From Marinagarivorans cellulosilyticus (GTDB taxonomy: Bacteria > Pseudomonadota > Gammaproteobacteria > Pseudomonadales > Cellvibrionaceae): a DNA stretch of 64,000 bases. This document shows positions 54,175 through 63,225 of the stretch, one piece after another (the stretch's first letter is position 1; each line of letters starts with the position of its first letter). A program made the translations under genes and the position numbers. The notes under the pieces were generated by a model. That model saw nothing but the letters and a program-made list of their open reading frames with translations. It was not told the origin of the DNA and ran no database searches. The stretch is taken from contig NZ_AP023086.1 in the NCBI RefSeq assembly GCF_021655555.1, positions 1,498,001 through 1,562,000 on the forward strand, read 5' to 3'.

Positions 54175-54866
54175 ACATCTTGTGGCGCGATACATTGATA
54201 TTGCCCTTGCGAAAGCGTGTCGTTTAAATGTAATTGACCAATCGCAAAACGATGAAGCGTTAAGACCTCAATTTGAAAATGTCCAAACATTCGCTTTATT
54301 TGATGGTAACGCCCTTCGGTTAGAGTAACTTGTGCCGTGAATGGCGAGATAATCTTCAAGCCTGCAGGTTTTGTGGTGATATTTTCATAAGCAAAGTAAA
54401 TACCTTGATGGAAAGCCGTAATAACATCCGAGGTAATGGGCTTGTCAACGGTTACGGTATATTGCTTGGGTACTTTTTTATGTTCATCATTAATAGTTTT
54501 GGACCAGCGGCCATCATTGGTAAGCAAAATTAACCCCGTAGAATTAAAATCTAACCGTCCAACAATATGCAGCCCTTGCCGTTCGTGTTGAGGGAGTAGA
54601 TCTAGCACGGTGGAATGCTTGGCATCTTTCGTTGCGCTAACAATACCTCTGGGTTTGTGCAATGCAATATAGCGTGCGGTATTATTTTGTATGTTAACCC
54701 CATTGAGGCTAACAGATGTGAATTCACCAATTATTTGGTGAATACTTTGCGCAGGTTGCCCGTCAACAAGTATTTTTTGCTGCGCAACCAATAACCGAAC
54801 TGCACCCATAGCTATGCTTGTGTGCTTGCGAATAAAGCGATCTAGGCGGTAGGTTTTGGTTTTCAT
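54156..54866 (-). CDS. RsuA/RluE-family rRNA pseudouridine synthase
   Basis: A 236-residue enzyme with an N-terminal S4-like RNA-binding region (residues 1-60, YRLDRFIRKHTS) and a pseudouridine synthase domain. The catalytic Asp is in VGRLDFNSTGLILLTNDG, and LTEGRYHQIKRMF is the conserved C-terminal signature. It modifies ribosomal RNA; the exact site cannot be read from sequence. Its 3' end overlaps the PHP gene. Confidence 0.9.
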   Translation of the reverse strand: MKTKTYRLDRFIRKHTSIAMGAVRLLVAQQKILVDGQPAQSIHQIIGEFTSVSLNGVNIQNNTARYIALHKPRGIVSATKDAKHSTVLDLLPQHERQGLHIVGRLDFNSTGLILLTNDGRWSKTINDEHKKVPKQYTVTVDKPITSDVITAFHQGIYFAYENITTKPAGLKIISPFTAQVTLTEGRYHQIKRMFGHFQIEVLTLHRFAIGQLHLNDTLSQGQYQCIAPQDVYESVS

Positions 54867-55772
54867 AGTGAAATTGTACCTGAGTTATCGCAGGTTGTGG
54901 GGTGGCCCAAGCTGGCTACATTAGACGATCGCGCTGTTTTCATGTCTGAGGGGAATATTAATTTGTCTTTGAGCTTTTAATAACTGGGCATCTATAAAGG
55001 TGCTTTTCCACGATAGTGGCTTACAGGTTTTTGCTTATCGACATCCTATCCTCGATAGTTGCCCATGAGTAATTCTAATCAACCACTACCTTGTGGTGGT
55101 GTAAGCTCTAATAAGGTGCTTCCTGAACTGATACAAAACCTGAATTCAGTCCATCCATGGGCATTAGCTCCGCCCTAGACCAAAACGCCAAGGGAGTTTT
55201 AGGTTGCCAACAGGCAATCGGTCGGATTAACGCCCAGAAGGGCTTCAAAAAATCCTCACAAATTAGAGAATTAATTTGCACGGCCTTGCTACCCGAAGGG
55301 TGATGCGCTGAGTGCTTTACCCTGCGTAAACTGCGGTTCTCGGCTTTTTATAAAAGGCGCTTTGTGGTTTAGTCATAAATTTGGCATCTACTGTGAAAAC
55401 AAAAATAAATTGTATGGGGTGTACTGCTTTTGTTAGCGTAATGGCGCTTACATCTACCGTTGTTTTTGAGGACTGCAGCACTTATTTTTACTTAGCTTTA
55501 GGGTTTTAATTGCGATAAGTTTTTAGATCGGTAAATATACTTTGAAAAATAGATAATGTGTTACCAAGGTAATAAGTGGTAAGCAATACCACAATATAAG
55601 TTCTATTTAAGACCCAGTTCATGGAGATATGCGCTTTTAAATGTGTAAATGCCGGCTATCATTAATGAAAGATTTAATATTATAGAGTATGGGATATTAT
55701 TCTTCTGCAGGACGTTTCATTGGCATAAGTGGATGCAGGAAAGTCGGTGTAAGCTGTATAGGTCATAGATGT
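54867..55772. other. 906-bp gene-free region with dense short hairpins
   Basis: There is no supportable ORF here. Between 55082 and 55330 there are nine short perfect inverted repeats, for example TTGCC-AACA-GGCAA (55204-55217), GCCC-AGAA-GGGC (55232-55243), CAAATTA/TAATTTG (55259-55278), ACCC-GAA-GGGT (55291-55301) and TTTAC-CCTGC-GTAAA (55316-55330). The last, with CTGCGG after it, repeats an element inside the MITEs. A structured RNA or a decayed mobile-element end is possible. The right part (55350-55772) is AT-rich promoter-like sequence for the next gene. Confidence 0.45.
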
Positions 55773-58559
55773 ATGAAGATTTTGGGGCTGGCTATTCTAC
55801 TTGTTGTTCTTGTCGGGTGCGGTAGCCCGAATGAGCAGCCTGAAGTGCCGCAAGCTTCTACAATTCCTAAGGCTCCTGCAGCCTCTACAGCTCCTTCAAG
55901 TAACTCTGCAGCCTCAAGTAAATCTAGTGCTGCGTTTAGCTCCAGCGAATCTAGCGAAAGCACTGTGAACTCTGCTGAAGCTATATCAAGCTCGTCCATA
56001 ATTGGGATGGAATCCACTATTCATCAAGATGTTATCCAAGCTGCGTGTGCGGCTTGCCATAACCCTTTAGGTGTTGCGTCAAATCAATCATTATTATTCG
56101 CTATTGGTGATAATAATGTGGAGCAAGAAAACCTTACCATATTTAATGCCTTCGCATTAAATACAGATGCGCGCTGGCTATTAGAAGTTGCTGCTGGTGG
56201 CCATAATCATGGCGGCGGGCAACAGTTGGTAGAAGGTAGCGAAAGTTTCGCAATGGTCGTCGAATATCTTGAGGGTATTACAGGCGAAGACCTTAGTGAA
56301 GGTATTGCGAATCAAAAAAAATATACGATTGAATCACCCGCCACAACTTATCGACGCGCAAGTTTATTATTGACGGGAGAAATACCCGAAGAAAATATGT
56401 TGATTGCTATTGATGGTAGTGATGAAGCCACACTGCGCACTGCCATTCTAGAATTAATGCATGGCGATGGTTTTAAGGCGTTCTTAAAGCGCGGGGCTAA
56501 TGATCAGCTGTTAGTGCGCAGTTTGCTTGAATCCAAAAATCTACGTGCAGATTTTCAATATTATTATCCTATTTTTCGAGAAAGTTACATTGTGGATAAT
56601 ACAACCAACCTAAATTATCTAGATCGTGTTTTATTTGAACTAGCGGAAGCTCCATTAGAGTTGATTGCGCATGTTGTACTTAATGATCGCCCTTATTCGG
56701 AAATATTGACTGCAAGCTATACAATGGTTTCTGAGCAAACAGCTAGAATCTATAAAACAGAGCTATCCCCACAAAGTGGCGAATTTTTACCGGCCATTAA
56801 TTTTGGTCAGCATGTCTCTGAATCAGACAAAAGGCATCCATTTTGGGATTGGGATGTATCCAGAGCTGTAACTATTCCGCATGCAGGTGTTTTAACCGAA
56901 CCTTCTTTTTTACAACAATACCCAACCACCGCAACAAACCGTAACCGTGCGAGGGCGCATTGGGTTTATAAGCATTTTCTAGGCTTTGATATTGAAAGTG
57001 CTATGACAAGGACTATTTCAAATACTGCACTGTTAGATGACACCGAAAACCCCACGCTTAATAATATAGCATGCACGCGTTGCCATTCTTTAATAGACCC
57101 TATGGCCGGAGCCTTTCAGAATTTCTCTGAGCGTGGTATGTATAAAGCCAATGCGGGTGGTATAGATTCTTTGGATGAAGAGTATAAAACTTCCCCATTG
57201 TATGCGGCGGGAGATACTTGGTATGCCGATATGCTACCGCCAGCTTTTAACGGAATAGCTATAGCAAGTAAAAATGCCTCGGTCCAGGCTTTGGCTAAAT
57301 TGCTGGTTGAAGATCCCCGCTTTAATAGCGCTGCAGTAAAATTTTGGTGGCCGGCAATTTTTGGTGAGCCGATGTTTAGCGGTGCGCAGCCTAGCAGCCA
57401 ATATAGCGAAAAATCAAAAACCTTATCGTCACTGGCTAATACTTTTGGCGCAAGCCAACAGAATTTACGCCAATTATTGGCTGATATGATAATGTCTGAT
57501 TGGTTTCGTGCCCAAGCGGTCGAGCCTGCTAATACTACAAGCCTTGTTGTTAGTTCAGGAGGGCGGCGATTATTGACACCTGAAGAATTGGCCAATAAAA
57601 CAGCTTCTTTAACGGGGGTATATGACGATCATTTAGTTAACGAGATGGCCGTGTTATATGGTGGTATTGATTCATTTAATACAACCGAACGGCTTCGTAA
57701 TTTAAACGCAATGATGCTACGCGCCGCTGAACGTCATGCGTTGACTAATGCTTGTAATATTATAGTATCAGAGTTTTCTTCGGCGGCGCCGTCTCGGCAT
57801 TTATTTAATCTGGTCGAGCCTTATTCAACCCCGAGTGCGGCATATACACAAGATATTATTTTTAGTGAGATAGAAAAGCAGAGCGTTGATTTTTCTATTA
57901 CTGTTCAAGCGCTGCCTGAGCAACGAATTAGTTACGTAATGACATCTTTAACTGATGTATTTGAAGATAATAACCTTAACAATACTGAAATATATAATAT
58001 TACGGTAATCGACCCTAACGGCGCCGTTGTATTGGATGGCGATGCTCGCTTGTTATACCGCGAGCACGATTGGGTGACTGGCGAGCCAGCAGGCGCGTGG
58101 AATGCCCCGATTAAGCTGCGCAACGGCTTTGAGGTAAGTATTGAGGTGCCAGTTAGCATCAGCGGAACTTATGTCCTTCGTTTGTCGTTAGCGGCAGCGG
58201 CAATAGGAAATCATCTAAATATTACTGTAAGCCCCCAGCAGCTACAGGCAAGTGCGAGTGATGCCGCAAGTACACACTTTCGTCTACAAATGGCCAAGCT
58301 TATTGAAAGGATGCACGGTAAACGGTATGAGCAAAATTCGCCCGCAGTATTGGCGTACACGCAATTATTTATAGATCTACGTAACAATAGATTATTGCGC
58401 GGCGGCGAAAAAAATATTGTAGAAGGCGGTTTGCGTTGTGGCTATAGCAGCGGTGGAGTACCTACTCGTATTTGGGGGGCGGACCCATTCCTTAATTTGG
58501 GGGCTTGGCGTGGCGTTATGGTTAGCTTAATGACAGACTTTAATTACCTTTATGAGTAA
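55773..58559 (+). CDS. Diheme-type lipoprotein, DUF1592/PSD-like
   Basis: A 928-residue exported lipoprotein with lipobox LVGC, a Ser-rich linker (about residues 30-75), and two CxxCH heme motifs: CAACH at residue 92 and CTRCH at 434. The overall plan (heme domain, long helical region, second CxxCH in a SLIDPMAGAF context) parallels the DUF1592-type gene at 28158 but without a CBM, and a beta-sandwich-like region follows near 700-810. Function is unknown. I start at ATG 55773, because the upstream extension lacks a signal peptide. A Tat-exported partner gene follows 27 bases later. Confidence 0.75.
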   Translation: MKILGLAILLVVLVGCGSPNEQPEVPQASTIPKAPAASTAPSSNSAASSKSSAAFSSSESSESTVNSAEAISSSSIIGMESTIHQDVIQAACAACHNPLGVASNQSLLFAIGDNNVEQENLTIFNAFALNTDARWLLEVAAGGHNHGGGQQLVEGSESFAMVVEYLEGITGEDLSEGIANQKKYTIESPATTYRRASLLLTGEIPEENMLIAIDGSDEATLRTAILELMHGDGFKAFLKRGANDQLLVRSLLESKNLRADFQYYYPIFRESYIVDNTTNLNYLDRVLFELAEAPLELIAHVVLNDRPYSEILTASYTMVSEQTARIYKTELSPQSGEFLPAINFGQHVSESDKRHPFWDWDVSRAVTIPHAGVLTEPSFLQQYPTTATNRNRARAHWVYKHFLGFDIESAMTRTISNTALLDDTENPTLNNIACTRCHSLIDPMAGAFQNFSERGMYKANAGGIDSLDEEYKTSPLYAAGDTWYADMLPPAFNGIAIASKNASVQALAKLLVEDPRFNSAAVKFWWPAIFGEPMFSGAQPSSQYSEKSKTLSSLANTFGASQQNLRQLLADMIMSDWFRAQAVEPANTTSLVVSSGGRRLLTPEELANKTASLTGVYDDHLVNEMAVLYGGIDSFNTTERLRNLNAMMLRAAERHALTNACNIIVSEFSSAAPSRHLFNLVEPYSTPSAAYTQDIIFSEIEKQSVDFSITVQALPEQRISYVMTSLTDVFEDNNLNNTEIYNITVIDPNGAVVLDGDARLLYREHDWVTGEPAGAWNAPIKLRNGFEVSIEVPVSISGTYVLRLSLAAAAIGNHLNITVSPQQLQASASDAASTHFRLQMAKLIERMHGKRYEQNSPAVLAYTQLFIDLRNNRLLRGGEKNIVEGGLRCGYSSGGVPTRIWGADPFLNLGAWRGVMVSLMTDFNYLYE

Positions 58560-58586
58560 GCAAAGTAGATATGTGAGGCCTACGGT

Positions 58587-59876
58587 ATGGTAGAGCAGTT
58601 GAGGCGCAGGCATTTTCTTCGGCAGTTAGGTGTTTCGGCTGTAGCGGGGCCGTTGTTGCCCGCACGCGTATGGGGCGTCGAGCCAAATTTCACTGGGGAC
58701 TTTCTTTTATATATACAAGTAGATGGCGGCTGGGACGTAGCAAGCTATTGCGACCCTAAAATGAATCCCTCGGAAGGGCGGCCTATCAATAACTGGGCGA
58801 AAGAGGCGTCCATACAAAGTGCTGGGAACTTACATTTTGCGCCCATTGCCAACAATGCAGAATTTTTTCAAACTCATTATGAAAAAACATTAGTGATTAA
58901 TGGCATTAATGCGCGGACAAATATTCATAGTGCGGGTGCGCATTTTAATCATACGGGTTCTATCGATAACCATATGCCACATCTTGCGGCATTGTATGCT
59001 TACGAAGCTAGCCCGAATATGGCAATGCCGGTAATGGCTAGCAGCCAGTTCGAAGCTGCTGGGTTAATCACGCCTGCCGCGCTTAATCCAGCGGCCTTGG
59101 AGCTGATAAACCCCAATTTGTGGGATCCGGCCAGTGGTGATACTTTGCGCTACCTCCCAAAAGATGACCTTTCCTTAATACGTACTTTTAGGCAGGTTCA
59201 GGCCGGAAAAGCTGCGAATCAAATATCCACAATAAATTTATTGCAAAAACAAAAGCAGCAAATGCTGGACTATTACCGTGCAGCTATAGCTGATACTCAC
59301 GGCTTTGAGCATTTTCAAGATGTGTTCTATGAACTTAACGAGGGAAAGTTTAAAGCAAACCGCTATACCACTACTTTAAAAACCGCACTAACGGCTTTTA
59401 AATCGGGTTTAGGGATTGCAGCTGATGTACCTATTAAGGGTTTTGATACGCATGAAGAGCATGATCTACAGTTTGCCGAACGCGTTACTTTACTTAATGA
59501 TGCCGTCAGCTGCGCGTGGCACTACGCCGAGCAGTTAGGTATTGCAAATAGGTTGGTGGTTGTAATGGCGTCTGACTTTGGGCGTGCGCCTTGGTATAAC
59601 CGCCAGAACGGCAAAGACCACTGGCCATATGGCAGCACCTTAGTAATGAAGAAAAATATGGCCTGGACGAACCGTGTAGTGGGTTACACAGATGAGGGCC
59701 ATGTGGGGCAACCAATCAATCCGTTCACTTTAAATGTTGATAAAATGAACGGGGTAGAAATAGAGCCTGGGCATGTTATGCAGGCGTTGCGTCAACTTTT
59801 GGGGCTGGCTAATAGCGAAAGTGCAGCCAAATTTCAATTGGCGATAGAGCAAGAGTTTAATTTTTTTAACACTTAA
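58587..59876 (+). CDS. Tat-exported DUF1501-like protein
   Basis: A 429-residue protein with a twin-arginine signal (RRRHFLRQLGVSAVAG). The mature part resembles the DUF1501 group of the alkaline-phosphatase superfamily: IQVDGGWDVASYCDP near the start and VVMASDFGRAPWYN...GKDHWP, holding candidate metal ligands. Function is unknown. It is the partner of the upstream heme lipoprotein, as DUF1552 partners DUF1592 at 30.8 kb. The ATG has GAGG 8 bases upstream. No clear terminator was found in 59877-60101. Confidence 0.8.
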   Translation: MVEQLRRRHFLRQLGVSAVAGPLLPARVWGVEPNFTGDFLLYIQVDGGWDVASYCDPKMNPSEGRPINNWAKEASIQSAGNLHFAPIANNAEFFQTHYEKTLVINGINARTNIHSAGAHFNHTGSIDNHMPHLAALYAYEASPNMAMPVMASSQFEAAGLITPAALNPAALELINPNLWDPASGDTLRYLPKDDLSLIRTFRQVQAGKAANQISTINLLQKQKQQMLDYYRAAIADTHGFEHFQDVFYELNEGKFKANRYTTTLKTALTAFKSGLGIAADVPIKGFDTHEEHDLQFAERVTLLNDAVSCAWHYAEQLGIANRLVVVMASDFGRAPWYNRQNGKDHWPYGSTLVMKKNMAWTNRVVGYTDEGHVGQPINPFTLNVDKMNGVEIEPGHVMQALRQLLGLANSESAAKFQLAIEQEFNFFNT

Positions 59877-60101
59877 CCCTAACGTTACATTAACTTTTGG
59901 CCCAGGATCGCTTCGCTGCTTCTATAGCAGTATTTCTAACGTCGTACTCAATGTTTCTGGATCTCACCTAGAGTGACTAGTATCAATCCAAAAAAATCTC
60001 CGTTCAACGCTATAAATACCACTCTAAAAGCTCCTGAACTCAATATCTAATGCAACGTTGGGGTTGTTGGGGTTAAAAGGACCGCGTTGATAGTGCTTAG
60101 G

Positions 60102-62114
60102 CTAATGGACAGCAAGCGGCTCTTTGAGTTCTTGCAAAGCACGCCCGATAATTTTTGGGGCAGGGTATTGCGTTGTATCGTGCTCGGTGCCGTTTAGCTT
60201 CTGCCATACTAAGTCGACAATACCGCATTGCGGCTGGTAAGTGAGTGGGGCTTGCAGAAGAATTTTTCTAATCGTTTCTGCATTTCCTGCTGTGCAGGCA
60301 TCGGTTAGTTCGCAAAGCAAGCGCTCTAGTTGAGGCCAGGGCCAATAGACTTCTTGCGCAGTCATGATGCGTGGATGATTTGTCGGTTCGACGTTATCGC
60401 CAATTAGCAGTTCTTCGTAAAGTTTTTCGCCAGGGCGCAGGCCGGTATAAACTAGCGCAATTTCACCTGAGCGATTTCTACTATTAGTAGAGCTGGCTTC
60501 GGCCACATCTAGGCCTGATAGTCGAATTAAATGCTTTGCAAGGTCGGCAATTTTAACGGGTTCACCCATATCCAATACAAATACATCACCGCCTTTGGCC
60601 ATTGCTCCGGCTTGAATAACGAGTTGTGCTGCTTCAGGGATTGTCATGAAGTAGCGGGTAATATCCGGGTGGGTGATAGTTACTGGTCCACCATCTTTAA
60701 TTTGTTGTCTAAATAATGGTACTACCGAGCCTGAAGATCCAAGCACATTGCCAAAGCGCACCATGGAGAAGGTGGTTGTCGTTTGTGTATCTGCAAGGGC
60801 TTGGCATACCAATTCTGCCATTCGTTTAGTGGCCCCCATAACGTTGGTTGGACGTACGGCTTTATCTGTAGATACTAATACAAAAGTTTCGACGTTTGCA
60901 TTAATAGCTGCTTTAGCTGTTTGTAGTGTCCCTATTATATTATTGCTAACGCCCTCGATAATATTATGTTCGACTATGGGAACATGCTTGTAAGCGGCTG
61001 CGTGATAAACCGTCTGTACGTTAAAAGAGCGCATCATCGATTCGATTGTCGCGCCTTTTTGCACCGATCCGAGTAGCGCCTTGATGGGCACGTTTAGCCC
61101 TTCACTTGATGAAACTTGCTTTAAATCCTGCTCGATACTGTAAAGGCCAAACTCAGAGACTTCCAATAACAAAAGCTGGCTAGGTTGCTGCCGGATAATC
61201 TGTCGACACAGCTCGCTGCCGATTGATCCGCCAGCCCCTGTCACCATCACGACCTTTCCGGAAATTTTTGAGCACATTAATGATCCTGATGGCGCGGTGG
61301 CGTCACGACCTAGCAAGTCTTCAACGGCTACATCCAGGATTTCGTTAATTTTTGCTTTACCCGAAACCAAGTCCGCTACACCGGGTATTGTTTGTACGGG
61401 AATGTCTAGTGTTTCTAACTTTATTAGAATTTCACGCCGCCTCGCGTGGGACTGGCTAGGCATTGCCAGTAGAATCTTTTCTGCTTCGTGAAGCTCAATG
61501 ACTTTTTTAATATCGCAAGGTGAATAAACTTTAATGCCCTGCATATAGGTACCTTGCAGGGTTGGGGAGTCATCCAAAAAAGCAACAGGAAGATAATCTT
61601 GCCCATGCTCGAGTGATGCAGCTAATTGTCGGCCAGCTGAGCCTGCGCCATAAAGTAGTACCCGAGGCTTAGATTGCAAATGTAAGCTCATGTATAACGC
61701 GCGCAAAATAAATCTAACTCCGCCGATAGTGAGTATGGCTATCATTGCGTAGATGAAGGGTACAGAGCGGGGTACAGATAAATGAAATAAGTAGCTAATT
61801 AAGGCTAGGCATAGTGCTGAAGTCATGACGCCAAGCATAAGTGGCTCGATCATTCGGTGAGTCATATACCTAACGACTGCGCGATAGAAGCCTAAGCGAA
61901 TAAATATGCATAGGCTTAAGGGAATCGTGGTAAGTAAGAATATCCAGTCCGTATTCTTATAATAAAAGCTCCAGCCATCTAATCGTAAAACCATGGCCAT
62001 ACAAAAACTAAATGCAAGTAAGGCTGCATCTGCCAGCATTTGCAGTTGTCGTTTCTGTCTTCGCGATAGCCTAAAAAGAAAATCGATGGCGCTGGATTTG
62101 TATAATCGCAACAT
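60102..62114 (-). CDS. Membrane nucleotide-sugar 4,6-dehydratase (WbpM/CapD/FlaA1-like)
   Basis: A 670-residue inner-membrane enzyme. Four or five hydrophobic segments (residues 25-145) lead to a CoA-binding-like Rossmann region (VLLYGAGSAGRQLA) and then the catalytic SDR domain: VTGAGGSIGSELCRQ, YHAAAYKHVPIVE, and STDKAVRPTNVMGATKR, which contains the catalytic Lys of WbpM-type enzymes. They make 4-keto-6-deoxy UDP-sugars for O-antigen or exopolysaccharide. With wza it marks the start of a polysaccharide locus; the two are divergent. Confidence 0.9.
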   Translation of the reverse strand: MLRLYKSSAIDFLFRLSRRQKRQLQMLADAALLAFSFCMAMVLRLDGWSFYYKNTDWIFLLTTIPLSLCIFIRLGFYRAVVRYMTHRMIEPLMLGVMTSALCLALISYLFHLSVPRSVPFIYAMIAILTIGGVRFILRALYMSLHLQSKPRVLLYGAGSAGRQLAASLEHGQDYLPVAFLDDSPTLQGTYMQGIKVYSPCDIKKVIELHEAEKILLAMPSQSHARRREILIKLETLDIPVQTIPGVADLVSGKAKINEILDVAVEDLLGRDATAPSGSLMCSKISGKVVMVTGAGGSIGSELCRQIIRQQPSQLLLLEVSEFGLYSIEQDLKQVSSSEGLNVPIKALLGSVQKGATIESMMRSFNVQTVYHAAAYKHVPIVEHNIIEGVSNNIIGTLQTAKAAINANVETFVLVSTDKAVRPTNVMGATKRMAELVCQALADTQTTTTFSMVRFGNVLGSSGSVVPLFRQQIKDGGPVTITHPDITRYFMTIPEAAQLVIQAGAMAKGGDVFVLDMGEPVKIADLAKHLIRLSGLDVAEASSTNSRNRSGEIALVYTGLRPGEKLYEELLIGDNVEPTNHPRIMTAQEVYWPWPQLERLLCELTDACTAGNAETIRKILLQAPLTYQPQCGIVDLVWQKLNGTEHDTTQYPAPKIIGRALQELKEPLAVH

Positions 62115-63225
62115 GCAGGTTCCTTCTTGGGTTTCAGGCTTTTTAGGTTTCTGAAAATAATAAATATTTAATGGTTTAATCTCTGTTCACTTTTTTAAAG
62201 CCGAGAGAATCCGGTGATTAGAATCACTGAAAATATAGTTTTTATATTTTGGATTTATAACTTCGGCTAGAAAATTGTTGTGAGCATAAGAGACACTCAT
62301 GTATTTATCTTTGCGGGAGGTTATCAGTAGTCCGAAGTACATGAAAGTAAAAAATACGTTATTTACTAAAAACAAATACATTATTTCTCTGTGTTGTGAT
62401 TTTTTTCGGCCTCATGTCTATTTGAGTGTCATCAGGTGTTTATTGGCGCCTTCAGGGTTTTGTTGTCGGGCTTTGGCCATGCAATTGGTATTTCGCTTTC
62501 ACGCCGAATGTTATAAGGGAGTCAATGCGGGTTGTGGTATGTATGTGATTACTGTCATAGATTGTTAATAATTATTTGTTACTTTTTATGGTTGTCTGCG
62601 TCGTCGCGCGTAAAGGTCGCACTAATGCCTCTGTAAATTTAAGGGCACCTCTAAAAATAGTAATTTTTTTGTGAGAGCAAAGAAGCACCGCCCGGAGAGC
62701 CGCAGTTTACGTGGTGTAAATGAGGACTCGAGGACGGAGCTGATGCCGCTATCGCGTAAAAAGTGCATTTTTAGAGATGCCCTTAAGTAATAAATTGTAT
62801 GGCTATGACTTAGTTCTTGGTGCGGGCTGGGTTCCATTGGCATATTCTGCTATTTCGTAGTGTTCATATTTCATGCTCAAATGAGGCTGCTACACGTTAG
62901 TGTGCTAAATGTCGCTACGGTTAAAAAATCTATGCGTTAGTTGATGCATTTATTGTTTTCTGCCATTACAATTCTGAATCTGAGATTATTGGTGTCATTA
63001 TTGTTAGTTTCGTGCCAGTACCTAGTGCTAGCTTTTTGTGACGCCGCTAAGAGCTTAGCTTTTAAAGTAGATACCACGTTTATCAATTTGTATCGGCCAC
63101 TTCCGCGCTTTGGCGCAAGGTATATAAGGGCTTATATGGGGGATAATTTTTTCTACCACTTGGTTTTAGCCTTTGTACAAGTTGAACACTCCCCATAATA
63201 AAGGGCTTGGAGTTAGAGATTTAAT
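62115..63225. other. 1.1-kb gene-poor region between dehydratase and wza
   Basis: This stretch contains a MITE copy (62643-62782) but no gene that I can support. It is AT-rich and must hold the promoters of the divergent dehydratase and wza genes. Two short frames (62299-62568 and 62941-63198 on plus) have poor starts and no recognisable motif. No ops (GGCGGTAG) element was found upstream of wza. Confidence 0.5.
62643..62782. mobile_element. MITE copy 2 (140 bp, TTAA duplication)
   Basis: The second copy of the 140-bp element, in the same orientation as copy 1. The terminal inverted repeats GGGCACCTCTAAAAAT and, as complement of the right end, GGGCATCTCTAAAAAT differ at one position. TTAA flanks it at 62639-62642 and 62783-62786. 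An internal TTTAC-GTGGT-GTAAA hairpin is preserved. It lies in non-coding DNA. Confidence 0.85.

Noticed and set aside
62299..62568. An 89-residue plus-strand frame upstream of the MITE
   Set aside because: It has no ribosome binding site, no recognisable motif and an amino-acid composition expected of AT-rich non-coding DNA.
62941..63198. An 85-residue hydrophobic frame just upstream of wza
   Set aside because: It begins with a TTG and lacks a clear ribosome binding site; the hydrophobic stretch alone is not sufficient to call a gene. It could be reconsidered if conserved in relatives.
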